From NCBI GenBank assembly GCA_016926985.1, contig JAFGNO010000071.1, positions 1 to 19,706 of the forward strand: DNA of 19,706 nt, given 5' to 3'. Under the pieces are notes generated by a model, which ran no database searches, had not been told where the DNA came from, and saw only the letters and a program-made list of their open reading frames with translations. Below, piece by piece: positions 1 to 7,628 of the stretch. The stretch's first letter is position 1. Each line of letters opens with the position of its first letter. This DNA comes from Anaerolineae bacterium (lineage in GTDB: Bacteria > Chloroflexota > Anaerolineae > Aggregatilineales > UBA3940). Made by a program: the position numbers and the translations under genes.

Positions 1-93
1 ATCATCCGTTTTCAGGAGATGATTGTCGTTTGTCTCCCGCGTTTTTCCCAATCTAAAATAGCCACACCCTATTCTTTTTTAATCCGGTGTTAG

Positions 94-99
94 TACAAT
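94..99 (+). promoter_or_regulatory. possible -10 box (TACAAT) for the P-loop kinase gene
   Basis: TACAAT lies 12 bp before the ATG at 112. No good -35 is visible at 16-18 bp spacing. If used, the transcript would start about 5 bases before the ATG, or leave a normal short leader for the GTG at 130. The stretch 1-93 holds nothing else I can name beyond a weak ATCATC/GATGAT inverted repeat (1-6, 18-23). Confidence 0.25.
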
Positions 100-111
100 G
101 TTAACATAAGT

Positions 112-693
112 ATGCTTTTGAGGCAGACTGTGAACCCGCGGAAAGTAACCCCTCTCTTCACCGGGCGACGGATAATCGTTGTCGGGTCAACCGGTTCAGG
201 CAAAACCACGCTCGCCAGTAAGCTATCCACGATGCTGGGGATGCCCCATATTGAGATGGATGCGCTGTTTTGGGAAGAGAATTGGACGGGAGTCGCGCCG
301 GAAGTATTCCGCGCCCGTGTTGAGCAAGTCACCTGCCAGCCGACCTGGGTCATCGATGGCAACTACAGCCGGGTTCGGGACATTGTCTGGGGCCGCGCCG
401 ATACGGTGATCTGGCTGGACTATCCTGCGCCTGTGATCTTCTGGCGGCTGTTGTGGCGGACCCTGCGCCGCACCATCATGCAGGAAGAACTATGGAGCGG
501 GAATCGCGAGCGGCTGGCCAACCAGTTTCTCAGCAGGGACTCGCTGTTTTTGTGGGCCGCCAGGAAGATACCCCAGCACCGGAGAGATTACCCTGCTCTA
601 CTGGCATCACCCGAGTTTCACTTTGATTCTGTTCTCCGGCTACGCTCACCGGCAGCCTGCCGGCGGTGGCTGAAATCGCTTACACCTCGCTAA
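112..693 (+). CDS. P-loop nucleoside/nucleotide kinase-like protein (adenylate kinase / topology-modulation type)
   Basis: A 193-residue P-loop NTPase resembling the small adenylate kinase-like proteins often annotated as 'topology modulation protein'. Seen in the sequence: Walker A GSTGSGKT at residues 25-32 after a hydrophobic strand. A substrate-side segment HIEMDALFW (46-54) follows, then WVIDGNY (about 79-85). A Walker-B-like strand VIWLDYP precedes an Arg-rich lid-like helix (WRLLWRTLRR). This order is typical of the family, which probably phosphorylates a small molecule or nucleotide; the substrate cannot be read from the sequence. The start is uncertain. ATG at 112 has no clear Shine-Dalgarno, whereas the in-frame GTG at 130 has GAGG six bases upstream (120-123) and would leave the P-loop intact. 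The gene converges on the antiporter gene with only 22 bp between stop codons. Confidence 0.8.
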   Translation: MLLRQTVNPRKVTPLFTGRRIIVVGSTGSGKTTLASKLSTMLGMPHIEMDALFWEENWTGVAPEVFRARVEQVTCQPTWVIDGNYSRVRDIVWGRADTVIWLDYPAPVIFWRLLWRTLRRTIMQEELWSGNRERLANQFLSRDSLFLWAARKIPQHRRDYPALLASPEFHFDSVLRLRSPAACRRWLKSLTPR

Positions 694-715
694 CAGGAAG
701 GCTCAGCTCTCTCAG

Positions 716-1765
716 TTATCCGGGTAAGAAGAAGAACGCCAGCCCAATAATCAGATAAACAGCAAGAAGTTGAGCGCCTTCCAGCCAGTTTGATTCACCG
801 TCAAGGGCAATCAATGCTGCCACCAGCGAGGCGGAGAACAGCGCAACCAGCTCAAAATTATTGAAGATAAGCAGCAGCGAATGATCGAACAGGAGGCTGA
901 CGAAAACCAGCACCGGTGCGACAAACAGCGCAATTTGCAGGCTCGACCCCAGCGATACGGCCAGGCTGAGTTCCATATCATTCTTGATTGCGACTTCGAC
1001 AGCTACCAGATGCTCGGCGATATTACCCACCAGCGGGATCACAATAATCCCGATAAACAGTTCCGTCAGGCCCAGCGTCTTGGTGACGTGATCGACCGCC
1101 CCGACCAGCACCTCGCTGAGAATTGCCACACCCACCGTTGCCGCAAGCAGGATAATCAGCGATTTGCGGAGGTTCCACTTCCTTTGGTGTTCAACAGCTT
1201 CGCGGGCAAGCGGCCCCTGATGAGTCTGAATAGAATAAAACACGCTCAGTCCATACAGGATGATCATGACTACCGCCACACTCTCGCTGAAGGCCTGCTC
1301 AGCCGCAAAGTCTGGCTCGATGGCGATGCTGAAAAACGAAGGAATCAGTAGCGCGATCACGGCGAGAATCAACAGGGTTCCATTCAGGGCAGCCTGCCGC
1401 CGGTCAAATTTCTGGATGCCATTTTTTACGCCGCCCAGGAAAATACTGAGACCCAGCACCAGCAGCAGGTTGCCGATAATTGAACCGGTAATTGAGGCCT
1501 TAACCAGTTCCAGCAGTCCTTCTTTGATGGCAAAAATCGTGATGATCAATTCAGCAGCGTTGCCCAGCGTGGCATTCAGCAAGCCACCCAGCCGTGGCCC
1601 GGTGTACGCAGCCAGTTCCTCGGTCGCCTCTCCAATAAGATCAGCCAATGGGATCAGCCCCAGCCCGGCGAATATGAAAACCAATACCGGGCTGACATCC
1701 AGCAGTTCGAGAACCACCGCTGCCACTCCAAATGCTAGCAAGGCATAGATAATCTTTTTAACCAA
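716..1765 (-). CDS. cax: calcium/proton (cation) antiporter, CaCA superfamily
   Basis: A 349-residue multi-pass membrane protein of the Ca2+/H+ exchanger (CAX) family. Such proteins export Ca2+ or similar cations from the cytoplasm using the proton gradient. Both diagnostic alpha repeats are visible. The first has GNAAE at residues 68-72 followed by GSIIGN at 94-99. The second has GNIAEH at 247-252 followed by GSS at 273-275. The acidic residues E72 and E251 are the expected ion-binding positions. About ten hydrophobic segments and the length fit the family. The start is a TTG at 1765, supported by a strong Shine-Dalgarno (GGAGGAGGG, plus-strand 1773-1781) seven bases upstream. The gene is divergent from the adenylate cyclase gene. 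Cation specificity (Ca2+ versus Mn2+ or Na+) cannot be settled from the sequence. Confidence 0.93.
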   Translation of the reverse strand: MVKKIIYALLAFGVAAVVLELLDVSPVLVFIFAGLGLIPLADLIGEATEELAAYTGPRLGGLLNATLGNAAELIITIFAIKEGLLELVKASITGSIIGNLLLVLGLSIFLGGVKNGIQKFDRRQAALNGTLLILAVIALLIPSFFSIAIEPDFAAEQAFSESVAVVMIILYGLSVFYSIQTHQGPLAREAVEHQRKWNLRKSLIILLAATVGVAILSEVLVGAVDHVTKTLGLTELFIGIIVIPLVGNIAEHLVAVEVAIKNDMELSLAVSLGSSLQIALFVAPVLVFVSLLFDHSLLLIFNNFELVALFSASLVAALIALDGESNWLEGAQLLAVYLIIGLAFFFLPG

Positions 1766-1794
1766 TGTGCTTCCCTCCTCCGCTAATTCTCTCC

Positions 1795-1814
1795 ATTATA
1801 GAGAGATCGTCTCT
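1795..1814 (-). promoter_or_regulatory. cax promoter -10 with overlapping inverted repeats
   Basis: On the minus strand a perfect TATAAT (plus-strand 1795-1800) lies about 30 bases before the TTG start and just upstream of the strong Shine-Dalgarno. No good -35 is seen. Immediately upstream of the -10 is the inverted repeat AGAGA-TCG-TCTCT (1802-1814). The arm GAGAGA (1801-1806) can also pair with TCTCTC at 1788-1793, so two mutually exclusive hairpins or one operator are possible. The -10 match is clear; the regulatory role is inference. Confidence 0.45.
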
Positions 1815-1860
1815 GATTGGGGAGCTGGCATCCTGCGAATGCTCACATATCGCCATTGTC

Positions 1861-1869
1861 TGGTATACT
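1861..1869 (+). promoter_or_regulatory. extended -10 promoter for the adenylate cyclase gene
   Basis: TGGTATACT is an extended -10 element (TGn plus TATACT, five of six matches) on the plus strand, 70 bp before the cyclase ATG at 1939. No -35 is recognisable, which is usual for extended -10 promoters. The expected leader is about 60 nt. Confidence 0.4.
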
Positions 1870-1938
1870 GTGTCTGGTGTCAGGACAGCTTTTCTACTAC
1901 GGGCAATACCATCACAGCCACCGAGCAAGAAGGATACA

Positions 1939-3129
1939 ATGCCCAAACTGGATGAGCACCAGATTGACCAGATTGTCAAACTGCTGAGAGCAGGGGAAAA
2001 CCTTCCCCCTGACTACCGGAATCTGCTGTTTCCAGTGCCGCAGACTGCTAAAATCACGCTGCCGGGCAATAACGGACGGCTGTCCGGAAAGATTCTGGTT
2101 GTCGATGACAACGAGCACAACCAGGACCTGCTCCGTGACCATCTGGAGTGGCAGGGCCATACCGTGGAAACCGCCGGAGATGGGAAGCAGGCCCTGGAGA
2201 TGATGCAATCCACGGATTACGACCTTGTCTTGCTCGATATCATGATGCCTATCATGGATGGCTATGAAGTCCTGGAGCATCTCTTCCACGATCCTATCCT
2301 TCGCCATCTGCCCGTGATCGTTATATCTGCTCTAAGCGATATGTCCAGCATTGTGCGCTGCGTGGAAATGGGCGCTGAAGATTATCTCTTTAAGCCCTTT
2401 GACGCGGTTCTCCTCCGCGCCCGTATTGCGGCTTCGCTGGAGAAAAAACGCCTGCGCGACCAGGAACAAATCTACCTGATGATGCTTGAAGACGAGCGGG
2501 CAAAAAGCGAACGCCTGATTTTGAATATCCTCCCAGCCCCTATAGCTGAACGATTGAAGCAGGATGACACAACAATCGCCGATCATTACCCTGCAGTAAC
2601 CGTCCTCTTTGCTGATATTGTTGACTTTACCAGCATATCCGCCGGGGTTCCGCCAGCAGAGATTGTCGATATGCTCAACCAGATTTTCTCGGTTTTCGAT
2701 AATCTGGCCGACAATCTCTGCCTTGAGAAGATCAAAACAATCGGCGATGCTTATATGGTCGTTGGCGGCCTTCCAGTCCCCTGCGATAATCATATCGAGG
2801 CCGTTGCTAACATGGCACTGAATATGCAGGAGCAAATGGCTATCCTGCGCGAGAGCACCGGGATCCCGTTCAGCCTGCGTATCGGGATCAACACCGGCCC
2901 GGTTGTGGCTGGCGTGATAGGGACCAGAAAATTTATCTACGACCTTTGGGGGGATACTGTCAACACAGCCAGCCGGATGGAAGAAACCAGCCTACCCGGC
3001 CATATCCAGACAACAGTAACGGTTTTTGATAAATTGCAGGATATGTTTATATTCAAAGAGCGCGGTATGGTGAGTGTTAAGGGTAAGGGCCCCACACTTA
3101 CTTATTTCCTGACAGGCAAGGCAGGTTAA
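1939..3129 (+). CDS. response-regulator (REC) domain fused to class III adenylate cyclase
   Basis: A 396-residue soluble protein predicted to make cAMP from ATP under control of a phosphorelay. The REC domain spans about 50-165, with acidic pocket D56/D57, phospho-acceptor D100, S130 and K152. A helical, charged linker (about 165-200) leads to a class III cyclase domain (about 217-390). Metal ligands are D226 (in FADIVDFT) and D270 (in KTIGDAYM). The purine-specifying pair is K266 and D335, the adenylate-type combination rather than the Glu/Cys of guanylate cyclases. Transition-state residues N342 and R346 are present, so the enzyme looks catalytically complete. The ATG at 1939 was chosen because AAGGA lies four bases upstream and the REC domain follows soon after. 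The open frame extends to 1765, but that part runs through the divergent promoter region. No histidine kinase is adjacent. Confidence 0.92.
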   Translation: MPKLDEHQIDQIVKLLRAGENLPPDYRNLLFPVPQTAKITLPGNNGRLSGKILVVDDNEHNQDLLRDHLEWQGHTVETAGDGKQALEMMQSTDYDLVLLDIMMPIMDGYEVLEHLFHDPILRHLPVIVISALSDMSSIVRCVEMGAEDYLFKPFDAVLLRARIAASLEKKRLRDQEQIYLMMLEDERAKSERLILNILPAPIAERLKQDDTTIADHYPAVTVLFADIVDFTSISAGVPPAEIVDMLNQIFSVFDNLADNLCLEKIKTIGDAYMVVGGLPVPCDNHIEAVANMALNMQEQMAILRESTGIPFSLRIGINTGPVVAGVIGTRKFIYDLWGDTVNTASRMEETSLPGHIQTTVTVFDKLQDMFIFKERGMVSVKGKGPTLTYFLTGKAG

Positions 3130-3200
3130 AGCGTTCTGCTGTCCGCTTCTTGATCTCCAGAAATGGCCTGTCTCCTGCGTTATTGCCCTGTGAGGTTGAT

Positions 3201-5267
3201 ATGAAGAAATCCACATTGTTCGTTGTTCCAGTATTTGCCTTGATAATATCGCTGGCCTGCGGGCTGAGCATCCCCAACTTCGACACGCCTGAACCATCTG
3301 TCACCCCACTCCCAACCGGCGAGTCACAGGGTATCACCCATCCAGATGACAACGCCAACCTGCCTGACGCTGTCGTGGTAAATGATGAGGGGGGGCCTTC
3401 AGTTGTCCGCGGCGAGGTGGCTTATACCAACTACTTCTTTACTGCCGGGGTGGCTCAACCTGTCATCATCCTCGAAGATCAGGCTGGATTCATCGACCGC
3501 GACCGGGATTTCATCATGCCTTCCGCCTCCCAGACCATTGGTCAGATCACCTCGGATTTCTTCACCTCCCCGTTCACCTACAGTCTGGCCCTGCCTGTGG
3601 AGCCCCAGGGAACTCTCCGCGACGTGGATAACGACGGCGGACCTGATACCGGGGTGATGGTCTTTGCTGTTGCCTACTGGAACAATATCTGGGGAGACCC
3701 TTTCCTGGAGGAGCGTGATCTCAGCGGGGGCGGGTGGTCGGGTGCTTACGCTTCCACCCGTATCAGCGAAGACGCCCAGGATAAAGGAGAATACGTTGGC
3801 GGACAGGTGCTGGTTTATTCCCCGGATGGCAACCAGGGGTTCCCATCTGGCTTTGGAGAAGATGGCAAGCTGTTCACCGAGGATGACCCAATCGTCAAAC
3901 TTCCGCAGGGATACACCTTTGTCAACATGGATGTTGAACCGTTCATTTTCGACCGCTCGCGCGAAGTGGTGATGGAGTTGTATGAACCATCAGGCACAGC
4001 GATGGACGACTTCTCCGACCTGTCTTATGCTGAGGCCTTCGACGCAATGATTGACAAAATGCGCCGCGAATATGCCTTCACCGAGTATAAAGGTATTGAC
4101 TGGGACACCCTGCACGCGACCTATCGTCCCCAGTTTGAAGAGGCAGATCGACGGGGTGATACACTTATCTACTTGCGTGCTTTGAGCGCGGTCATTCAAA
4201 GCATTCCGGATGGGCATGTCAGTGGCGGCTTTGTCGTGAATGATTTCTGGGATCAGGTAGGCGGCGGGCTGGGGTTCAACCTCCGGGAGACTTCCGACGG
4301 TCGGGCATATGTGACCTACGTGCTGCCAAACAGCCCGGCGGAGCAGGCAGGGATCCAGGTGGGCGCTGAGATTCTTCAGATTGATGGCAAAGACGTCACC
4401 CGCGCCATTGACGGGACCCTTCCCTGGTTTGGTCCCTACAGCACCGATCACGCCCGGCGGCTCAACCAGATGCTGTTCGCTGTGCGCTTTCCGCCGGGGG
4501 AACGGATCGCGGTGATTTACCAGAATCCGGGCAGCGGGCAGGCCACAGCCACCTTACAGGCGGTTCAGGAAACGGAAAGCCTTTTTGCCAGCTTATCCTA
4601 TGGTGAGCTGACTGGCTTTGAATTGCCAGTGCAGTATACCCTGCTGGACAGCGGGTATGCCTATGTCCAGATATTTAGCTTTCTGGATAACGACCTGCTC
4701 AGCATACAGCTCTGGGAAAGGTTGATGACCAACCTGAACGAAAACAATACCCCGGCTTTGATCATCGACCTGCGCCAGAACTCCGGCGGCAGCGGGTTTC
4801 TTGCCGACCAGATGGCTGCATATCTGTTCAATGAGGAACTGACACTTGGCTCAACCGGGTACTATGATGAGGAGTACGGTGGATTCTACTTTGATCCCGA
4901 CTACGAAGATCAGTTTATCCTTCCGCCCGAAAACCTCCGCTATCATGGCCCGGTAATGGTCATTTTTGGCCCCGACTGCGCCAGCGCCTGCGAATTCTTT
5001 GCCTACGACCTGTCACTCCAGGGGCGGACATCCAGCATTGGGCATTACCCCACTGCTGGGCTGGGCGGGAGTGTGGAAGTCTTCATGATGCCGGAGGGCG
5101 AGGATATCCGCTTTACCATTGGGCGGGCCGTGGACTCCAACGGCGAGATCCACATCGAGGGAAAGGGCGTTGAGCCGGACATTCTTATCCCGCTGACTTA
5201 CGAGGCGCTGTTTGGCGATCAGGATGTGCTTTTGCAGGCTGCCATCGACTATCTCGACGGGCGGTAG
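3201..5267 (+). CDS. S41-family serine peptidase, probable lipoprotein, with PDZ domain
   Basis: A 688-residue exported S41 (C-terminal processing protease-like) peptidase. The start MKKSTLF at 3201 has GAGGT four bases upstream and begins a signal peptide ending in SLAC (Cys20, an imperfect lipobox). A Pro/Thr-rich linker follows. Residues about 50-270 form an unassigned domain containing an acidic, possibly Ca2+-binding loop (D141, D143, D145, D149). Then come a helical domain with DGHV (H339), a PDZ domain (about 353-435) and the catalytic core. The nucleophile is probably S595 in CASACEFF. The catalytic Lys of the CtpA/Prc type (usually GKG) is absent; the site reads TAGLGGS. H339 and E658 are candidates for the Ser-His-Glu arrangement seen in the tricorn/S41B branch. 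The substrate is unknown. comEC follows after 36 bp. Confidence 0.88.
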   Translation: MKKSTLFVVPVFALIISLACGLSIPNFDTPEPSVTPLPTGESQGITHPDDNANLPDAVVVNDEGGPSVVRGEVAYTNYFFTAGVAQPVIILEDQAGFIDRDRDFIMPSASQTIGQITSDFFTSPFTYSLALPVEPQGTLRDVDNDGGPDTGVMVFAVAYWNNIWGDPFLEERDLSGGGWSGAYASTRISEDAQDKGEYVGGQVLVYSPDGNQGFPSGFGEDGKLFTEDDPIVKLPQGYTFVNMDVEPFIFDRSREVVMELYEPSGTAMDDFSDLSYAEAFDAMIDKMRREYAFTEYKGIDWDTLHATYRPQFEEADRRGDTLIYLRALSAVIQSIPDGHVSGGFVVNDFWDQVGGGLGFNLRETSDGRAYVTYVLPNSPAEQAGIQVGAEILQIDGKDVTRAIDGTLPWFGPYSTDHARRLNQMLFAVRFPPGERIAVIYQNPGSGQATATLQAVQETESLFASLSYGELTGFELPVQYTLLDSGYAYVQIFSFLDNDLLSIQLWERLMTNLNENNTPALIIDLRQNSGGSGFLADQMAAYLFNEELTLGSTGYYDEEYGGFYFDPDYEDQFILPPENLRYHGPVMVIFGPDCASACEFFAYDLSLQGRTSSIGHYPTAGLGGSVEVFMMPEGEDIRFTIGRAVDSNGEIHIEGKGVEPDILIPLTYEALFGDQDVLLQAAIDYLDGR

Positions 5268-5280
5268 CCAGCAAGTCCAG

Positions 5281-5296
5281 TATCCCCGTGGGGATA
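5281..5296 (+). promoter_or_regulatory. hairpin in front of comEC (TATCCCC/GGGGATA)
   Basis: TATCCCC (5281-5287) is followed after two bases by its exact complement GGGGATA (5290-5296), seven bases before the comEC ATG. It fills most of the 36-bp gap after the peptidase stop. There is no T-run, so it is not a standard terminator. It holds the only purine-rich sequence near the start codon and could mask ribosome binding (inference). Confidence 0.4.
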
Positions 5297-5303
5297 GCCG
5301 ACC

Positions 5304-7628
5304 ATGACACTGGTCTATCTGGCTTTGGCCTGGCTTACGGGAATCGCTGCAGCACATCACACGCCGGTTCATTGGATAGGGTGGGTGGTCCCCGGTGGCA
5401 TTGCCCTTCTGGGACTGACGATATTTCACAAGACCCGACCAGCCCGGCTGGCATTTGCCTGTGGAATAGCGCTCTCGGCCGGAGCTGCACGGTTTTGCCT
5501 CTCAATCCCGAGCTTCACCGAATCCGACCTTGCTTTCTATAACGGAACTGACCAGGTTGAGATAACCGGCTGGGTAACCCATCCCCCTGTGCAGCGTGAA
5601 GACCGGGTTGATCTGGTCATCCGGGCCGAGAATATCCGGCTGCCAGATGGGCTGCGCCTTCCGGTAGAAGGGTTATTGCTTGCGCAGGTTCCCGGTATTG
5701 CTGGTTATCAATATGGCGACCGGGTCACCGTATCCGGGGACATAGAAACCCCACCCGAGTACGACACATTCTCCTACAAAGATTACCTTGCCCGGAGCAG
5801 GGTTTATTCAATTATGGCCTATGCCCGTGCCCATCTGTCCGGAGACATTGCGGGCAGTCGTCTCTGGCGGGGGCTGCTGGCCTTCCGGGAAAAGGGCCAC
5901 CAGACAGTTATAGCGCTGCTCCCTGATCCTTATGCTTCCCTGCTCTCCGGCATCCTGCTGGGTATTGAAAGCGACATCAGCCCGGAGGTCAGGGAATCCT
6001 TTAACGCGGTCAGTGCCACCCATATCATTGCCATATCCGGGTCAAACCTGGTCATTCTGGCAGGCGTGATCCAGGCAGTTTCCCTGCGTTTATTGAAGCG
6101 CCCCCACTGGGCAATTGTGGCAACCATTTCCGGCATCATCGCTTACGCTCTCTTTGTCGGCGCAGACCCAGCCGTTATCCGTGCAGCCGGGATGACTTCG
6201 CTGGCACTGACCGCTACTGCCCTGGGAAGGCAGACCTACGGACTGGTTTCGCTGGGCTTTGCCGCATGGCTGATGACCCTGATCAATCCGCTGCTTCTAT
6301 GGGATGTTGGCTTCCAGTTAAGCTTTCTGGCGACACTCGGCCTGATTCTGTATGTTGAGCCAATACAGAACGTGCTGAAGAACGGGTTATCCCTCTTTCT
6401 ATCCAGGGAGAAAGCCAGAGAACTGCTGCTTTTACTCTCTGAAGCCTTTGTGGTGACCATCGCCGCCCAGATCACTACCACGCCGCTGATGGCCTACACC
6501 TTTGAGCGTTTTTCCCTGGTTGCGCTCCCTGTGAACCTGCTGATTGTTCCTGCCCAATCACCTTTGATGGTCTTCGGCGGGATCGCCGTTACCCTGGCAA
6601 TGGTCATCTATCCCCTGGGCCAGATATTTGCCTGGCTGAGCTGGCTTTTCCTCTTCTGGACCGTGTCTGTGGTTGAGTTTTTTGCCCAATTCCCAATGGC
6701 TTCTCTTGAAGTAGCCGCTATGCCCGCCTGGCAGGTCTGGGCTATCTATGCCGGATTGCTGATCCTCACGCTGGCCCTCAAGCGAAGAAGCGACCAGAAT
6801 AAAAAAACATCGGGCTGGCTTCGCGAAGCGGTCAGCATAAAAACAATTTCAGCACTTGGCCTGCTGCTGATAGCCCTGTTCACCGCTGCTGCCTGGTCTC
6901 TTCCGGATGGACGGCTCCACATCCGTTTTCTGGATGTGGGCGATGGTGGTTCAACCCTGATCACCACCCCGACCGGTCGGCAAATTCTGGTCGATGCCGG
7001 GGGAAGCGGCCGCCGCGCCTCCGCTGAATTGGGCAGGTCACTGCCCTTCTGGGATCGCCGCATTGATAGTGTGATTCTGACCGGGACCACGCAGCGCCAG
7101 ATCGGGGCCCTTCCCATCCTGCTGCGTCGCTACCGGTTTGACTCGGTTATCCTTGGCGACAACCCAACAGACAGCCAGACCTGGTCTACCGTATCGGCGC
7201 AATTCGAGGAAAACGCCACCTCTCGCCTTGCCGCCCAACCGGGCATACGCATCGAGACGGAAGACGGTCTCTTTGTGGAGATTCTTGCCTGTCCTGGGAC
7301 TGATCCTGCGCGGCTGGATATTATGGTGTCTTACCGGGATGCCCGGATCCTGCTTGCCAGCAACCAATCGGTCTGCCAGCCACCGCAGGCAACGGTGCTT
7401 CAGGTGACAGCGTTGGATCAACACTGTCGGACGCTTCTAGAAGCGGTCAACCCGCAGATTGTTGTGCTGACCGCTGATTCATCATCTCCCTATCTGGAAA
7501 GAGCTTCAGATGAATCCGGTGTGATGGTTTTTGAGCTTGCTCAGGCGGGTTCCATTCACCTGATCACTGATGGAACCCGGATCAGAGTTATAACCAGGCG
7601 CTATGATCGCTCCCTCACAGACAGGTAA
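5304..7628 (+). CDS. comEC: ComEC/Rec2-type DNA uptake channel with degenerate MBL domain
   Basis: A 774-residue inner-membrane protein of the ComEC/Rec2 family, the channel that carries single-stranded DNA into the cytoplasm during transformation. It has three parts. An N-terminal DUF4131-like region with early membrane helices and an OB-like segment covers about 1-190. The Competence membrane domain (about 205-480) has the family motifs HIIAISGSNL (240-249) and DVGFQLSF (334-341). The C-terminal metallo-beta-lactamase-like domain begins near FLDVGDGGS (542-550). The usual zinc/manganese motif HxHxDH is missing: the equivalent stretch reads LTGTTQRQIGAL (592-603), and the usual DVGQGD is DVGDGG. 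The nuclease-like activity is therefore probably lost. No comEA or pilus genes are in the window. The start has no classical Shine-Dalgarno. The 3' end overlaps the HEAT gene by 28 bp. Confidence 0.92.
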   Translation: MTLVYLALAWLTGIAAAHHTPVHWIGWVVPGGIALLGLTIFHKTRPARLAFACGIALSAGAARFCLSIPSFTESDLAFYNGTDQVEITGWVTHPPVQREDRVDLVIRAENIRLPDGLRLPVEGLLLAQVPGIAGYQYGDRVTVSGDIETPPEYDTFSYKDYLARSRVYSIMAYARAHLSGDIAGSRLWRGLLAFREKGHQTVIALLPDPYASLLSGILLGIESDISPEVRESFNAVSATHIIAISGSNLVILAGVIQAVSLRLLKRPHWAIVATISGIIAYALFVGADPAVIRAAGMTSLALTATALGRQTYGLVSLGFAAWLMTLINPLLLWDVGFQLSFLATLGLILYVEPIQNVLKNGLSLFLSREKARELLLLLSEAFVVTIAAQITTTPLMAYTFERFSLVALPVNLLIVPAQSPLMVFGGIAVTLAMVIYPLGQIFAWLSWLFLFWTVSVVEFFAQFPMASLEVAAMPAWQVWAIYAGLLILTLALKRRSDQNKKTSGWLREAVSIKTISALGLLLIALFTAAAWSLPDGRLHIRFLDVGDGGSTLITTPTGRQILVDAGGSGRRASAELGRSLPFWDRRIDSVILTGTTQRQIGALPILLRRYRFDSVILGDNPTDSQTWSTVSAQFEENATSRLAAQPGIRIETEDGLFVEILACPGTDPARLDIMVSYRDARILLASNQSVCQPPQATVLQVTALDQHCRTLLEAVNPQIVVLTADSSSPYLERASDESGVMVFELAQAGSIHLITDGTRIRVITRRYDRSLTDR

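Noticed and set aside
881..1748. Plus-strand open frames opposite the antiporter gene
   Set aside because: The minus-strand protein has both CAX repeats and a strong ribosome binding site; the plus-strand translations are low in conserved character and look like shadows.
1765..1938. Upstream extension of the adenylate cyclase reading frame
   Set aside because: It runs over the divergent promoters, has no homologous content I recognise, and the ATG at 1939 has a Shine-Dalgarno and precedes the REC domain properly.
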